Shown: positions 1 through 8,563 of the stretch, piece after piece
Layout of the letters: each line of letters opens with the position of its first letter
Position numbering within the stretch: the stretch's first letter is position 1
Source of the DNA: Planctomycetota bacterium
GTDB lineage: Bacteria; Planctomycetota; UBA1135; UBA2386
Assembly: GCA_016716265.1 (NCBI GenBank)
Contig: JADJWQ010000006.1
Coordinates: 3,747,501-3,811,500, forward strand
Length of the DNA: 64,000 bases
Reading direction: 5' to 3'
The notes under the pieces: model-generated
Databases searched by the model: none
Told to the model about the DNA's origin: nothing
The model's input: the letters and a program-made list of their open reading frames with translations, nothing else
Translations under genes and position numbers: made by a program

Positions 1-2
1 AA

Positions 3-446
3 TGGACCCCGGCGACCGATCGCTACCGCTTGCTGGTGCCCGGCCGCCACGGCGAGCCGCCGGAGCTCGACCGCGCCGAGGTCGAGCGGATGTTCGGTCC
101 GACGGTGCTCGAGCACCTGTTCGAGGAGCCGCCGAACTGGCTGTTCCGGATCCTGAACATCACCAGCCTGAGCAGCCTCCTGTGGGTCGGGATCGGATTG
201 CTCGGGCAGGTCGCGTTCTTCCTGCGGATGGCAGTGCAGTGGATCGCCTCCGAGCGCCGCAAGGAGAGCTTCGTGCCCGAGTCGTTCTGGTGGCTCAGCC
301 TCGGCGGAGGCATCGCGTTGTTCAGCTACTTCATCTGGCGCAAGGATCTGATCGGCGTGCTCGGCCAGACGACGGGTGTCGTGATCTATGCGCGCAACCT
401 GCGGTTGATCCACAAGCGCCGCACGCGGCAGCGGACGGCCGGATGA
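3..446 (+). CDS. LAB_N-domain lipid A biosynthesis-type membrane protein (5' truncated by window)
   Basis: The reading frame is open to the left window edge, so the true start lies outside. The 147 visible residues contain a hydrophobic segment (LLWVGIGLLGQVAFFLRMAV) followed by the LAB_N signature: QWIASERRKESFVP, SFWWLSLGGG, SYFIWRKDLIGVLGQ and VIYARNLRLIHK. LAB_N is the small membrane domain found at the N-terminus of some lipid A disaccharide synthases and as stand-alone proteins, often near glycosyltransferases. This copy ends shortly after the domain, so it is the stand-alone type or a C-terminal LAB_N. It probably acts at the inner membrane in lipid A or glycolipid metabolism; the exact reaction is unknown. 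An internal TTG at 30 could be used as a start, but the upstream residues also look coding. Confidence 0.85.
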   Translation, partial: WTPATDRYRLLVPGRHGEPPELDRAEVERMFGPTVLEHLFEEPPNWLFRILNITSLSSLLWVGIGLLGQVAFFLRMAVQWIASERRKESFVPESFWWLSLGGGIALFSYFIWRKDLIGVLGQTTGVVIYARNLRLIHKRRTRQRTAG

Positions 447-488
447 CCCAGAGGCGGAACGCCGCTCGAACGCCGCCCGCGCCGCGTC

Positions 489-494
489 TACACT
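489..494 (+). promoter_or_regulatory. Candidate -10 hexamer (TACACT) before the beta-oxidation fusion gene
   Basis: The 88-bp gap between the LAB_N gene and the next ATG holds TACACT, which fits a TANNNT -10 pattern, about 40 bp before the start codon. No good -35 box is visible. This is a weak inference. Confidence 0.25.
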
Positions 495-534
495 GCTCGC
501 CCTTCTTTCGACCGCAGCAACGCCGGAGCGCACC

Positions 535-2559
535 ATGTCCTTCGCCCATCGAGGCCGCACCCTCACCAAGGTCGCCGTGATCGGATCGGGTCAGATCGGC
601 CCGGACATCGCCCTCTACTTCACCAAGGTGCTGGCGCCGTTCGGCGTGAAGACCGTCGTCGTCGACGTCGCCGCGGCAGCATTGGAGAAGGGGCGCGCCA
701 AGCTCGAGAAGAAGGTCGCGAAGGGCGTCGAGTCCGGCGCGTTCACGGCCGACCAGCAGGCGCAGATGGTCGGCCACGTCGAGTGGACGACCGACTACGC
801 AGCGATCGCCGGCGCCGAGCTCGTCGTCGAGGCGGCCACGGAGAACGACGGGCTGAAGCGCAGGATCTTCTCGCAGGTCGAGGGGCTGGTCGCAGCGGAC
901 GCGATCCTCGCCAGCAACAGCTCGCACCTCGAGCCGGAGGTCATCTTCGCCGAGGCGAAGCACCAGGAGCGCACGACGGTCATCCACTACTTCTTCCCCG
1001 CCGAGCGCAATCCGATCGTCGAGATCGTGCCACAGGCGAAGACGGCCGGTGACGTCACCGCGTGGCTGATGTCGTTCTACGAGGCGATCGGCAAGGTGCC
1101 GATCCGGGTGAAGTCCCGCTACGGCTACGCACTCGACCCGATCTTCGAGGGGCTGTTCCAGGCCTCCGCGCTGCTCGCGCAGGACGGCGTCGCGACCACG
1201 AAGCAGCTCGACACCATCGCGACGAAGGCGCTCGGGCTGACGGTCGGCTCGTTCACGGCGATGAACCTGACCGGTGGCAATCCGATCACCGCGGTCGGCC
1301 TCGACCACTACACCACCAAGATCAACTCCTGGTTCGGCACTCCGCAGCTCCTGAAGGACCGCGTCGCGAGCGGCCAGCCGTGGGACGTGCCGAAGCGCGG
1401 CGAGCAGGTCGAGGTCCCGGATGCACTGCGGGAGCAGGTCACTCGACTGCTGCGCGGTGCGTACTTCGGCCTCGTGTGCGAGGTGATCGACGCCGGGTTG
1501 ATCGACGTCAGCGACTTCGACATGGCGCTCGAGATCGCGCTCGACATGAAGCCGGCCTTCCGCTTCATGAACGAGCTCGGGACGGCCGAGGCGCTGAAGC
1601 TGTGTCGGGAATACGCCGCGCGCTACCCGAGCTTCCCGGTGCCGCGCTGCCTGCAGCAGATGGGCGCGACGAACGAGCCGTTCGAGCTGCACAACGTGTT
1701 GCGCGAGGACCGCGACGGGGTCGCCGTGCTGACGATCCGGCGTCCGAAGGTGCTCAATGCTCTCGACCAGGGCGTGTTCGACGAGATCGCCGATCGCTGC
1801 GCCGAGGCCGATGCCGATCCAGGCATCTCGGCGATCGTGCTGACCGGCCACGGCCGGAAGGCGTTCGTGTCGGGCGCCGACGTCGGCTTCCTGGCGAAGA
1901 TCGAGAGCGTCGCGCACGGCACCGCGACGTCCGCGAAGTCACAGGCGTCGCTGAACCGCGTCGAGGATTGCCGCAAGCCGATCGTCTGCGCGATGAACGG
2001 CCTCGCGTTCGGCGGCGGCAACGAGCTCGCGATGGCCTGCACCGCACGGATCGCCCCGCGCGGGCTGAAGGTGCTGGCCTGCCAGCCGGAGGTCAACCTC
2101 GGCATCATCCCCGGCGCCGGCGGCACGCAGCGGCTGCCGCGTCTCGTCGGCCTCGCCAAGGCCGCCGAGCTGATGCGCACGGCGCGGCCGGTCTCGTCGG
2201 CGGAGGCGCTGCAGATCGGCCTGCTCCGCGAGGAGGTCGATGGCGACCTGCTCGACCGCGCGGTCGAGCTCGCGCGCGGGCTGGCGGCCGGCACCGAGCG
2301 CGTCACACCGATGCCGACCGGCCCGCTCGCCGACGTGCCCGACGCACTGCCGGCGATCGACATCGGTCACCGCAGCCGCGCCGTCGACGCGATCCTGTGC
2401 CGGGCGATCCTCGACGGCTGCAAGCGCGAGCTGCGGGCTGGCATCGCCTACGAGGCCGAGTGCTTCGGAGCCGTCTGCGGCACGCGCGACATGCGCATCG
2501 GCGTCGACAACTTCATCGGCAACGGCCCGCGCAGCAAGGCCGCGTTCGTGCACGCGTGA
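535..2559 (+). CDS. 3-hydroxyacyl-CoA dehydrogenase / enoyl-CoA hydratase fusion
   Basis: This 674-aa bifunctional beta-oxidation enzyme has an N-terminal NAD-binding dehydrogenase half and a C-terminal crotonase half. The Rossmann motif VAVIGSGQIG is at residues 13-22. EAATEN and LASNSSHLEP follow, then the HYFFPAERNPIVEIVP segment typical of 3-hydroxyacyl-CoA dehydrogenases. The crotonase half starts near residue 390. It shows the oxyanion-loop block FVSGADVGFL, GGGNELAMAC near residue 492 and GIIPGAGGTQRLPR near 524. The order is dehydrogenase then hydratase, as in Bacillus FadN/YusL and archaeal bifunctional crotonyl-CoA hydratases, and the reverse of FadB/FadJ. It should hydrate enoyl-CoA and oxidise the 3-hydroxyacyl-CoA in the cytoplasm. 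No thiolase or acyl-CoA dehydrogenase is nearby. Confidence 0.92.
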   Translation: MSFAHRGRTLTKVAVIGSGQIGPDIALYFTKVLAPFGVKTVVVDVAAAALEKGRAKLEKKVAKGVESGAFTADQQAQMVGHVEWTTDYAAIAGAELVVEAATENDGLKRRIFSQVEGLVAADAILASNSSHLEPEVIFAEAKHQERTTVIHYFFPAERNPIVEIVPQAKTAGDVTAWLMSFYEAIGKVPIRVKSRYGYALDPIFEGLFQASALLAQDGVATTKQLDTIATKALGLTVGSFTAMNLTGGNPITAVGLDHYTTKINSWFGTPQLLKDRVASGQPWDVPKRGEQVEVPDALREQVTRLLRGAYFGLVCEVIDAGLIDVSDFDMALEIALDMKPAFRFMNELGTAEALKLCREYAARYPSFPVPRCLQQMGATNEPFELHNVLREDRDGVAVLTIRRPKVLNALDQGVFDEIADRCAEADADPGISAIVLTGHGRKAFVSGADVGFLAKIESVAHGTATSAKSQASLNRVEDCRKPIVCAMNGLAFGGGNELAMACTARIAPRGLKVLACQPEVNLGIIPGAGGTQRLPRLVGLAKAAELMRTARPVSSAEALQIGLLREEVDGDLLDRAVELARGLAAGTERVTPMPTGPLADVPDALPAIDIGHRSRAVDAILCRAILDGCKRELRAGIAYEAECFGAVCGTRDMRIGVDNFIGNGPRSKAAFVHA

Positions 2560-2574
2560 CGCGCACGTGCGGCC

Positions 2575-3621
2575 TCACTGGCAGACGAGCGTCGTGCCGT
2601 TGCTGCTGCCGAGCTGCGGGGTGCCGAGCAGGTCGAGCGTCACGGCCTGGAAGCTGATCGTCAGCGTCAGTGCGGCGGCGACCTGCGGGAACTGCCAGCT
2701 CGCCTGGCCCTGACCGTCGGTCTGCCCCGGCAGTGTGACCATCGGATACACGAGCAGCTCGCAGCGGGTGCCGGGCAGCGGCAGCGGCGTGCGCAGGCGA
2801 TCGCCGATCGCAAGCACCGCGATCGCGCGCGGCGCGGCCTGCGTCAGCCGCAGCACGAAGCCGGGCGAGCTGGCGCTCGGCACGTAGCCGTCGAGCCGGC
2901 CGGCGCACTCCGGTCCGAAGTTCGTGAACGTGCAGACCGTCCCGCCGATGCGCAGCACGACGTCGAGCTGGGCGTCGTAGCGGGCGCCGGTCAGGCTGCT
3001 CGGCGTGATCGCGACCCCGGCGTTGCCGGCGGTCTCGACGCCCAGCTCGAAGCCGTTCGGTCCGGCGACCACGCGGAAGGTCTGCGAGAGCTGCAGCGTG
3101 CCGTTGGTCACGCGCTGCGCGAAGTCCGGGCTACCGTCACCGTCGACGTCGACGCTGGCGGCCGCGAACGCTCCGAGCGACGCGGTGGCGTCCCAGGTGA
3201 CGACCACCGCGCCGGTGGTGCCGGGGCGCGCCGGCACGACCCAGGCCAGCGCGTGCGGCGCCTGGCCGCCGAGCCGCGGGTCGTCGCTGGTGCCCGCGAC
3301 CGCCGGCTGCGCCGGCCGCCACACGGCGGCGCCGGTCTCCTGGACCGTCACCGAGCGCACGCCGGCGCTGGTCGACAGCGTGTTCGAGTGCACCGCGGTG
3401 CTCGCCACGGCGCTCGGCACCGTGGTGCTGGAGCCACCGTCGAACGCACGGATCTGCAGGCCGGCGTTGCCGATCGGCGTGCCGGCCGGAACGCCCTGCA
3501 CGACGCCGGTCCCAGCGTCGGCGTAGACGGCGTAGCCCGTCGCGGTCGACAGGCCGCCCTGGGCGGCGAGCGACGCGGCGACGGCGAAGGCGGAGAGGCT
3601 GCGGATCGCGAGGGTCTTCAT
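2575..3621 (-). CDS. Exported protein of unknown function with shared C-terminal domain
   Basis: This 348-aa protein begins with an evident signal peptide (MKTLAIRSLSAFAVAASLAAQG). The rest is rich in Ser, Thr, Gly and Ala and looks beta-rich, with no catalytic motif that I recognise. The segment VDVDGDGSPDF resembles a single FG-GAP or calcium-binding loop. The last 75 residues (CELLVYPMVTLPGQTD ... GSSNGTTLVCQ) resemble the end of the SGNH-type protein encoded at 6413-7828: a Cys-x-Leu-Leu-Val-x-Pro core, then Thr-x-x-x-Gly-x-Ala, ending in a Ser-Asn-Gly type strand. The domain may be an adhesion or surface module. The gene is convergent with the beta-oxidation fusion, 15 bp away. Confidence 0.8.
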   Translation of the reverse strand: MKTLAIRSLSAFAVAASLAAQGGLSTATGYAVYADAGTGVVQGVPAGTPIGNAGLQIRAFDGGSSTTVPSAVASTAVHSNTLSTSAGVRSVTVQETGAAVWRPAQPAVAGTSDDPRLGGQAPHALAWVVPARPGTTGAVVVTWDATASLGAFAAASVDVDGDGSPDFAQRVTNGTLQLSQTFRVVAGPNGFELGVETAGNAGVAITPSSLTGARYDAQLDVVLRIGGTVCTFTNFGPECAGRLDGYVPSASSPGFVLRLTQAAPRAIAVLAIGDRLRTPLPLPGTRCELLVYPMVTLPGQTDGQGQASWQFPQVAAALTLTISFQAVTLDLLGTPQLGSSNGTTLVCQ

Positions 3622-3725
3622 CGGGAGAAGGCGGCCGAAGGCCGTCGGGGAAGGTCTCCCGATGGTTGTCGCGACGTGGCCCGACCGCCGGAACGATCGC
3701 CGCCGGAGGGATGCGACCGCGCCGG

Positions 3726-5009
3726 TCAGCGCCGGACGACCAGCGTCCGTGACGGCGCGTCGAAGTCGGCGACCGACAGCGGGTCGAAGTCGGTGCCGCG
3801 CACCTCGAAGGCGACCGGGCCGTTGCCGAGGCCGCCGAGCAGCACCTCGCCGCCCGCGTCAGCCTGGCCGTAGGCCCGGCACAGGCCGTCACCCTGGTCG
3901 GCCACGACGTGGACCCAGGGCTGCGGGACGCGCTCCTGATCGACGACGCGCAGGCGCAGCGGCTCCTGGCGCGGGCGCTCGAGCACCAGGTCGAGCAGGT
4001 CGACGTCGGAGTTGAGCGCGACGATCCGGCGCAGCCCGAGCGAGCCGCGGTGCGGGATCACCGTGACCGCCGTCTCGGTGGGGACGAGCCCCTCGCAGCA
4101 GAACTGTCCGCCGACGTCGCTGCGCACGACGCGCTCGGAGCCGGCGTTCTCGATCAGCACGCGGACGTCCGGGATCGGCTCGCCGGAGCGGTCGACCAGG
4201 CGGCCGCGCAGGCAGAGCCCCGGTTGCAGCACCAGATCGGGCAGCGGCACCTTGCCCTGCTGCCGGGTCGACCGCGCCTCGCTGGTCGCGACCAGCCCGC
4301 CGTCGTTCCAGGCGACCAGCGAGATCGGGCCCGGGCGCAGCGGCACGACGAAGCGACCGGTCGCATCGGGCACGGCCAGCGCGCCGTTCTCCGGCACGCG
4401 CACCCGGCCGCCGCTGAGGTCGGTGCCCTGCGGCGCCTTCAGGAAGCCCTCGCCCACCAGCAGCGGTGCGGCGCTCGCCGGCTGCGGCTCCGGACCGAGC
4501 TGCGGCCAGGGCAGCGCGTCCTGCAGCACGACCTGGATCTCGTCGAGACTCGGTGGCACGCGCACCGGCGCATGGCGGCCGGGCGCCTCGATCAGCAGCG
4601 AGCCCTGCAGCGCACCGGCCCAACGAACCTCGAAGCGGCCCTGGGCATCGGTCCGCGTCGCGGCATCGGTGTCGGACACGTCGTCCGCCCGACGACGGGC
4701 TTGCGCGGATTCGACCTGCCGGGATTCGACCTGCCGCGGATCGACGTGCCGGGCGTCGACACTGACCCGCGCGGACTCGACCGGCCAGCCGAGCCGGTCG
4801 ACGACGAGGCCCTTCAGCACGTGGACCGCGACGCCGGGCGCCTGCACGTCGCGCCGCGGCACCACGCGCGCGGGCTGCGGCTGCGGCGCGACCGCCGTGC
4901 GCGGCCCCGCCGGAGCACCCTGCAGGTACTCCTGGACCCGACCCGTGGCGACGAGCGCGATGGCCGTCACGCCGAGCACGGCGAGGATCCAGTGCGACGG
5001 TCGATTCAT
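3726..5009 (-). CDS. Membrane-anchored protein with carboxypeptidase-regulatory-like (Ig-type) domains
   Basis: The 427-aa protein starts at the ATG ending at 5009, preceded by GGAG about 6 bp upstream; the reading frame stays open further upstream without coding character. Residues 1-25 form an N-terminal membrane anchor (WILAVLGVTAIALVATG). The periplasmic part has several segments of the form LVDRSGEPIPDVRVLIE ... GQFCCEGLVP, typical of carboxypeptidase regulatory-like beta-sandwich domains. An Arg/Glu-rich stretch near residues 80-100 (RHVDPRQVESRQVES) is encoded by tandem 15-bp DNA repeats. No enzymatic motif is visible; a structural or envelope role is likely. The gene is divergent from the glycosyltransferase. 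Confidence 0.8.
   Translation of the reverse strand: MNRPSHWILAVLGVTAIALVATGRVQEYLQGAPAGPRTAVAPQPQPARVVPRRDVQAPGVAVHVLKGLVVDRLGWPVESARVSVDARHVDPRQVESRQVESAQARRRADDVSDTDAATRTDAQGRFEVRWAGALQGSLLIEAPGRHAPVRVPPSLDEIQVVLQDALPWPQLGPEPQPASAAPLLVGEGFLKAPQGTDLSGGRVRVPENGALAVPDATGRFVVPLRPGPISLVAWNDGGLVATSEARSTRQQGKVPLPDLVLQPGLCLRGRLVDRSGEPIPDVRVLIENAGSERVVRSDVGGQFCCEGLVPTETAVTVIPHRGSLGLRRIVALNSDVDLLDLVLERPRQEPLRLRVVDQERVPQPWVHVVADQGDGLCRAYGQADAGGEVLLGGLGNGPVAFEVRGTDFDPLSVADFDAPSRTLVVRR
4706..4765. repeat. Tandem 15-bp repeat, 4 units (coding)
   Basis: Units CGGATTCGACCTGCC, GGGATTCGACCTGCC, GCGGATCGACGTGCC and a degenerate GGGCGTCGACACTGA follow each other exactly every 15 bp. The array is in frame in the minus-strand gene, where it encodes degenerate pentapeptides of the RQVES type. 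It is one of several 15-bp-period arrays in the window. Confidence 0.85.
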
Positions 5010-5173
5010 CGGAGGCTCCAGGATAACAACGTGAGGCTCCCTCGCGACCTTCGACGTCCGATGCCGCAGCGAGGGTCCACTCGTTACGTTGCCTCCCGGC
5101 AGATCGGTCAGCCTTCCCCGCGGAATTGAACCCCGCCGCCGAGCCCACCGACGCGACGCGACCACCCGCGTCC

Positions 5174-5878
5174 ATGACGATCGTCGTCCCGCTGTATCGG
5201 GAGGCCGACGCCGTCGCTGCCCTCGCTGCGGCGCTGCGGGCCTTCGTCGCCGATTGCGCGCGCCCCGTGGACGTCGTGCTCGTCGACGACGGCTCCGACG
5301 ACGACACCGCGGCACGCCTCGCCGGCGCGCTGCCGCTCGACCGCCCGCCCTTCAGACTCATCCGGCACGACCGGAATCGCGGCCTCAGCGCGGCGCTGCG
5401 CACCGGCAGCGAGGCCGCGACCGGCGCGCTGATCGGCTGGCTCGACGCCGACCTCACCTACCCGGTCGACGTGCTCGCGCCGCTCGCCGACGCCGTCGAG
5501 CCGGGCGGCGCGGACCTGGCGCTCGCCTCCTGCCACCATCCGAAGGGTGGTATCGAGGGCGTCCCCCCGTGGCGCCGCTGGCTGTCGCGGCGCGCCTCGA
5601 CCCTGCACCGCCTCGCGTCGGGCGCCCGCCTGTGCACGTTCACCTGCATGGTCCGCGTCCAGCGCCGTGAGCTGCTCGCCGCGACCTGGCCGACGCGCGG
5701 CGGCTTCGTCGGCGTCGCCGAGCAGCTGCACCGCGCGATCGCGCTCGGCGCCCGCATCGCCGAGGTCCCCGCCGTGCTCCACCGCCGCCGCACCGGCCGC
5801 AGCAAGATCCGCGTCGGGCGGGCCGCCCGCGGCCATCTCGCGCTCGCACTCGACGCCTGGCGCGGCCGGCTCCGGTGA
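5174..5878 (+). CDS. Family 2 glycosyltransferase (dolichol-phosphate-mannose-synthase type)
   Basis: The 234-aa protein carries GT-A family 2 motifs: IVVPLYREADAV at the N-terminus, VVLVDDGSDDDT (nucleotide-sugar binding), RHDRNRGLSAALRTG, and GWLDADLTYP as the DxD-equivalent. A QLHRAIALGARIAEVP block lies near the C-terminus. It probably transfers a sugar from a nucleotide-sugar to a polyprenyl-phosphate or lipid acceptor at the cytoplasmic face of the membrane. No C-terminal membrane segment is visible. I chose the ATG at 5174, directly before the first catalytic strand; an in-frame TTG at 5126 would add 16 low-complexity residues. Neither has a clear Shine-Dalgarno sequence. Confidence 0.88.
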   Translation: MTIVVPLYREADAVAALAAALRAFVADCARPVDVVLVDDGSDDDTAARLAGALPLDRPPFRLIRHDRNRGLSAALRTGSEAATGALIGWLDADLTYPVDVLAPLADAVEPGGADLALASCHHPKGGIEGVPPWRRWLSRRASTLHRLASGARLCTFTCMVRVQRRELLAATWPTRGGFVGVAEQLHRAIALGARIAEVPAVLHRRRTGRSKIRVGRAARGHLALALDAWRGRLR

Positions 5879-5900
5879 CGCGTCACGACCGCGGACGCAG

Positions 5901-6385
5901 TCAGTCGACGATCGGCCGGGGCTGCAGTCCGAGCAGGCGTGGCGACGCGATGCGGACCCAGTGGTCCGACGCAGCCATCCGCGACAGCTCGGAGTCGGCT
6001 TCCGAAGCCCCTCGCCACGTTGCGCCGCCTCGACGAATCCACCGATTCGCCTGCGGCGGCGCGCCTCGCCAGGGACGCCTGCTGCTGGCTCCTTGACGCT
6101 CCGTCCGACTGCATCACACCACCAGGAGGCTGGGTCAAGAGAGGCGAGGCCGCGCGTCGTCGAAGCCGAGACCGGCCAGGTCGGCGAGCTCGTCGATCAC
6201 CTGCTCCGCGCGGGACGTGGCGATCGGCACCGGTGGCAGCCACCGCACGTCGCGATCTCGCGCGAGGACGACCCCCAGGCGCCCGGCCCGAGCCGACCCT
6301 GCGCGTCGTCGCGCATGTCGGTGGGCGACCGGAAGTCGTCGACGCCCCTGGTGGTCCGGTACGGACTCCGCACGTCCTGGACTCA
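5901..6385 (-). pseudogene. Probable decayed coding sequence between glycosyltransferase and SGNH gene
   Basis: No intact gene fits here, yet the minus strand has protein-like stretches with high GC at third positions, split over different frames. One stretch (about 6290-6380) reads TTRGVDDFRSPTDMRDDAQG. After a frame change, 6135-6275 reads RDVRWLPPVPIATSRAEQVI and IDELADLAGLGFDDARPRLS before a stop at 6135. A third stretch (about 5901-6010) reads AASDHWVRIASPRLLGLQPR and ends at 5901. This pattern fits frameshifted remnants of one or two genes. I do not recognise the ancestral family, and chance frames in GC-rich DNA remain possible. Confidence 0.35.
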
Positions 6386-6412
6386 CGGCGGTGGGCCGGC
6401 CGAGCGGTACCG

Positions 6413-7828
6413 TCAGCGCCCGACGCGCCATTCCGCACCGGCCGACAGCGCGCCGCCGCCGATGAGCGCCAGCCCGGGCGCCTGCGGATCGTGCACGAGC
6501 CACTGCGTCGGAACGGTCGCACCCGCGAGACCGGGATCGGACGGGACCGCGCTGCGCAGGATCGCTGCTCCGTTCGCGTTGGTCTGGAACGGGATCGCGT
6601 CCCACAGCGCGGTCGGCTCGACCAGCAGCGTGCACGTCGTGTCGAGCGGGATGGACGCGCGCGCGCCGGCCAGGAACAGCACGGCGGCCGCGTTCGGACG
6701 GGCACGCGCGACGCCGAACCCGAATGCGGCATTGCCGAGGAACGGCAGCGAGTTCCAGCGCACCTCGAGCGGTCCGCTACCACCCGGGCAGCCGGCACCG
6801 TACAGCGCGATGGCCGCCGCCGGCACGCCACCGCCGCCGAGGTACCACGGCACGCAGGTCGGATCGGTCGTGAAGTGCCGGTCGAGCATCGCCGCCACCT
6901 TCTGCCGCCCGCTGGCGCTCGGATGCGTGCCGTCCGCAGCGAAGTCGCCGCACTCCCAGACGAGACCGTCGGCACGCGGCAGGAGCCCATCGGCCCAGGT
7001 GTACGGTCCCCAGCCGAGCCAGGCTGCGCGCACCGGCCCGCGGGCCGGATCGAAGTTCAATGCCGGATCGCCGGCGACCTGCGCCTCGAGCAGCCAGCGG
7101 ACCGCGAAGCCGGACTCGAACGCGTACGGCTCCGGATTGAGGCCTGACGTCGCGTAACCCGCGTAGATGCGGCTCGACAGGTAGCACAGCCGCAGGTTGG
7201 GGTAGCTCTGCTTCAGGATCTGGCAGATCGTCGTCAGCAGCTGCTGCAGCTCCTGCGTCGCCGCCGGCCAGCCGGCGTTCGGACCGGCGATCGCCTCCTT
7301 CAGCCACACTGCCTGCACCTGCGCGGCGGTCACCTGTGCATTGGCGAGCCGCTGCGCCACGTTGCCCCAGAACGCGGCTGCCGGATTCGCGATCGTGCGC
7401 GCGTCCTGCCCACCCTGCGCGCCGTCGACCAGGACGACCGCCGGATTGCGGTTCGGGTCCGCATTGCTGATCGGCAGCCACGCGGAGAACTCCTGCGTGG
7501 TGTTCGACATGCCGATCGACAGCAGCACGATCCGGCCGTCCGTGGCGGGCTGACCGTTCGCGTCGAGCGGCTGCACGGCGGCGGCCGCGGCGAGACCGGC
7601 GGCGGCGTGCGCGGCCGGGACGTCGTTGGTGCCGGCACCCCACAGCCCGCCGGCGAGTCCGCGGTAGCTCGCCGCCACGGCGTCGAGCGGCGTGATGCCG
7701 ACCGAGGTGTTGCTGCAGTTCTGCGCCGCGGCGCGGCCGGAGAGGACCGCCGCGAGCAGCAGTGCGAGGCAGGCGGCACGGCGGGACGGCGCGCGCTCGA
7801 CCGCGCGACGGGGGGAGACGGACGGCAT
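6413..7828 (-). CDS. Exported SGNH/GDSL-hydrolase-like protein
   Basis: The 471-aa protein has a signal peptide (residues 1-36: LALLLAAVLSGRAAAQ). The catalytic region shows VLLSIGMSNT (block I-like, Ser near residue 108), VWLKEAIAGP, LRLCYLSSRIYAGY and WECGDFAADGTHPSASG. The last contains the Asp-x-x-His dyad of block V (ADGTHPS) near residue 308. SGNH enzymes hydrolyse esters of lipids or glycans; the substrate here is unknown. After about residue 345 there is a separate beta-rich C-terminal domain (TTCTLLVEPTALWDAIPF ... PTQWLVHDPQAPGLALIGGG) related to the end of the exported protein at 2575-3621. The block I Gly-Asp-Ser is changed to Gly-Met-Ser, seen in some sialate-esterase-like members. 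Confidence 0.78.
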   Translation of the reverse strand: MPSVSPRRAVERAPSRRAACLALLLAAVLSGRAAAQNCSNTSVGITPLDAVAASYRGLAGGLWGAGTNDVPAAHAAAGLAAAAAVQPLDANGQPATDGRIVLLSIGMSNTTQEFSAWLPISNADPNRNPAVVLVDGAQGGQDARTIANPAAAFWGNVAQRLANAQVTAAQVQAVWLKEAIAGPNAGWPAATQELQQLLTTICQILKQSYPNLRLCYLSSRIYAGYATSGLNPEPYAFESGFAVRWLLEAQVAGDPALNFDPARGPVRAAWLGWGPYTWADGLLPRADGLVWECGDFAADGTHPSASGRQKVAAMLDRHFTTDPTCVPWYLGGGGVPAAAIALYGAGCPGGSGPLEVRWNSLPFLGNAAFGFGVARARPNAAAVLFLAGARASIPLDTTCTLLVEPTALWDAIPFQTNANGAAILRSAVPSDPGLAGATVPTQWLVHDPQAPGLALIGGGALSAGAEWRVGR

Positions 7829-7900
7829 CGTTCGGGCCTCGGCCGGCGGCAGGGAGCGCGGCTCCCGCCAGCATACGCGGCGGCCGCCCGGCGCGCTGCC

Positions 7901-8563
7901 TCAGCCGACCGCCGAGCGCGCGGCCGTGCCGCTCGCGAGCCCGGCGCGTACGCGTGCGACGAAGCGTTCGGTGACCGGGTGGTGAGCCTGCAGCTCCGGG
8001 TGGAAGCAGGCGGCGAGGATCGCGCCCTGCTCGAGCAGCACCGGGTCGCCGGCGCGGCGGGCGAGCACGCGGCAGCGCGGGCCGACGTCGAGCACGCGGG
8101 GTGCCCGGATGAACACGGCGTCGAACTGCAGCGGCAGCTCGCTGTCGCGCTCCGCGGCGACCGGTACCGTGCCACTGTGGAGCTGGCGGCCGTAACCATT
8201 GCGGGCGACGCGACAATCGAGCACGCCGTAGCTGCGCTGGGCCGGCTGCTCGACTTCGCGTGCGCACAGGATCAGCCCCGCACAGGTCGCGAGCACCGGG
8301 ATCCGGCCGCTCTGCAGCAGCGCACCGAGCGGCTCCTCGAGCCCCTCGACGCGCAGCAGCCGCAGCATCGTCGTGCTCTCTCCGCCCGGCAGCACGAGGC
8401 CGTCGAGACCGGCGAGGCCGGCCACCGACCGCACGCGTCGCGTCACGATGCCATGGCGGCGCAACGCGACCTCGTGCTCGGCGTAGTCGCCCTGCAGGGC
8501 GAGCACGCCGACCACCGGTGCGCGCAAGGAGCCGCCGCCGTCGCAGTGCGCGAGCGTCACCAT
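7901..8563 (-). CDS. pdxT: Pyridoxal 5'-phosphate synthase glutaminase subunit PdxT
   Basis: The 220-aa class I glutamine amidotransferase releases ammonia from glutamine and passes it to PdxS. Diagnostic segments are VVGVLALQGDYAEHE, LDGLVLPGGESTTM, VLATCAGLIL with the nucleophilic Cys, YGVLDCRVARNGYGRQ and ILAACFHPEL carrying the catalytic His. The start overlaps the 3' end of pdxS by 7 bp, so translation is probably coupled. The C-terminus is slightly longer than usual, with an Ala/Ser-rich tail. Confidence 0.97.
   Translation of the reverse strand: MVTLAHCDGGGSLRAPVVGVLALQGDYAEHEVALRRHGIVTRRVRSVAGLAGLDGLVLPGGESTTMLRLLRVEGLEEPLGALLQSGRIPVLATCAGLILCAREVEQPAQRSYGVLDCRVARNGYGRQLHSGTVPVAAERDSELPLQFDAVFIRAPRVLDVGPRCRVLARRAGDPVLLEQGAILAACFHPELQAHHPVTERFVARVRAGLASGTAARSAVG

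Noticed and set aside
331..1917. Long minus-strand frame opposite the beta-oxidation fusion
   Set aside because: Composition (Arg/Asp/Leu/His-rich, no domain) is that of an antisense shadow of a high-GC gene; the opposite strand has clear enzyme motifs.
5010..5315. N-terminal extension of the carboxypeptidase-regulatory-like protein
   Set aside because: It would overlap the divergent glycosyltransferase and is Arg-rich and shadow-like; the ATG at 5009 has a ribosome site and starts a membrane anchor.
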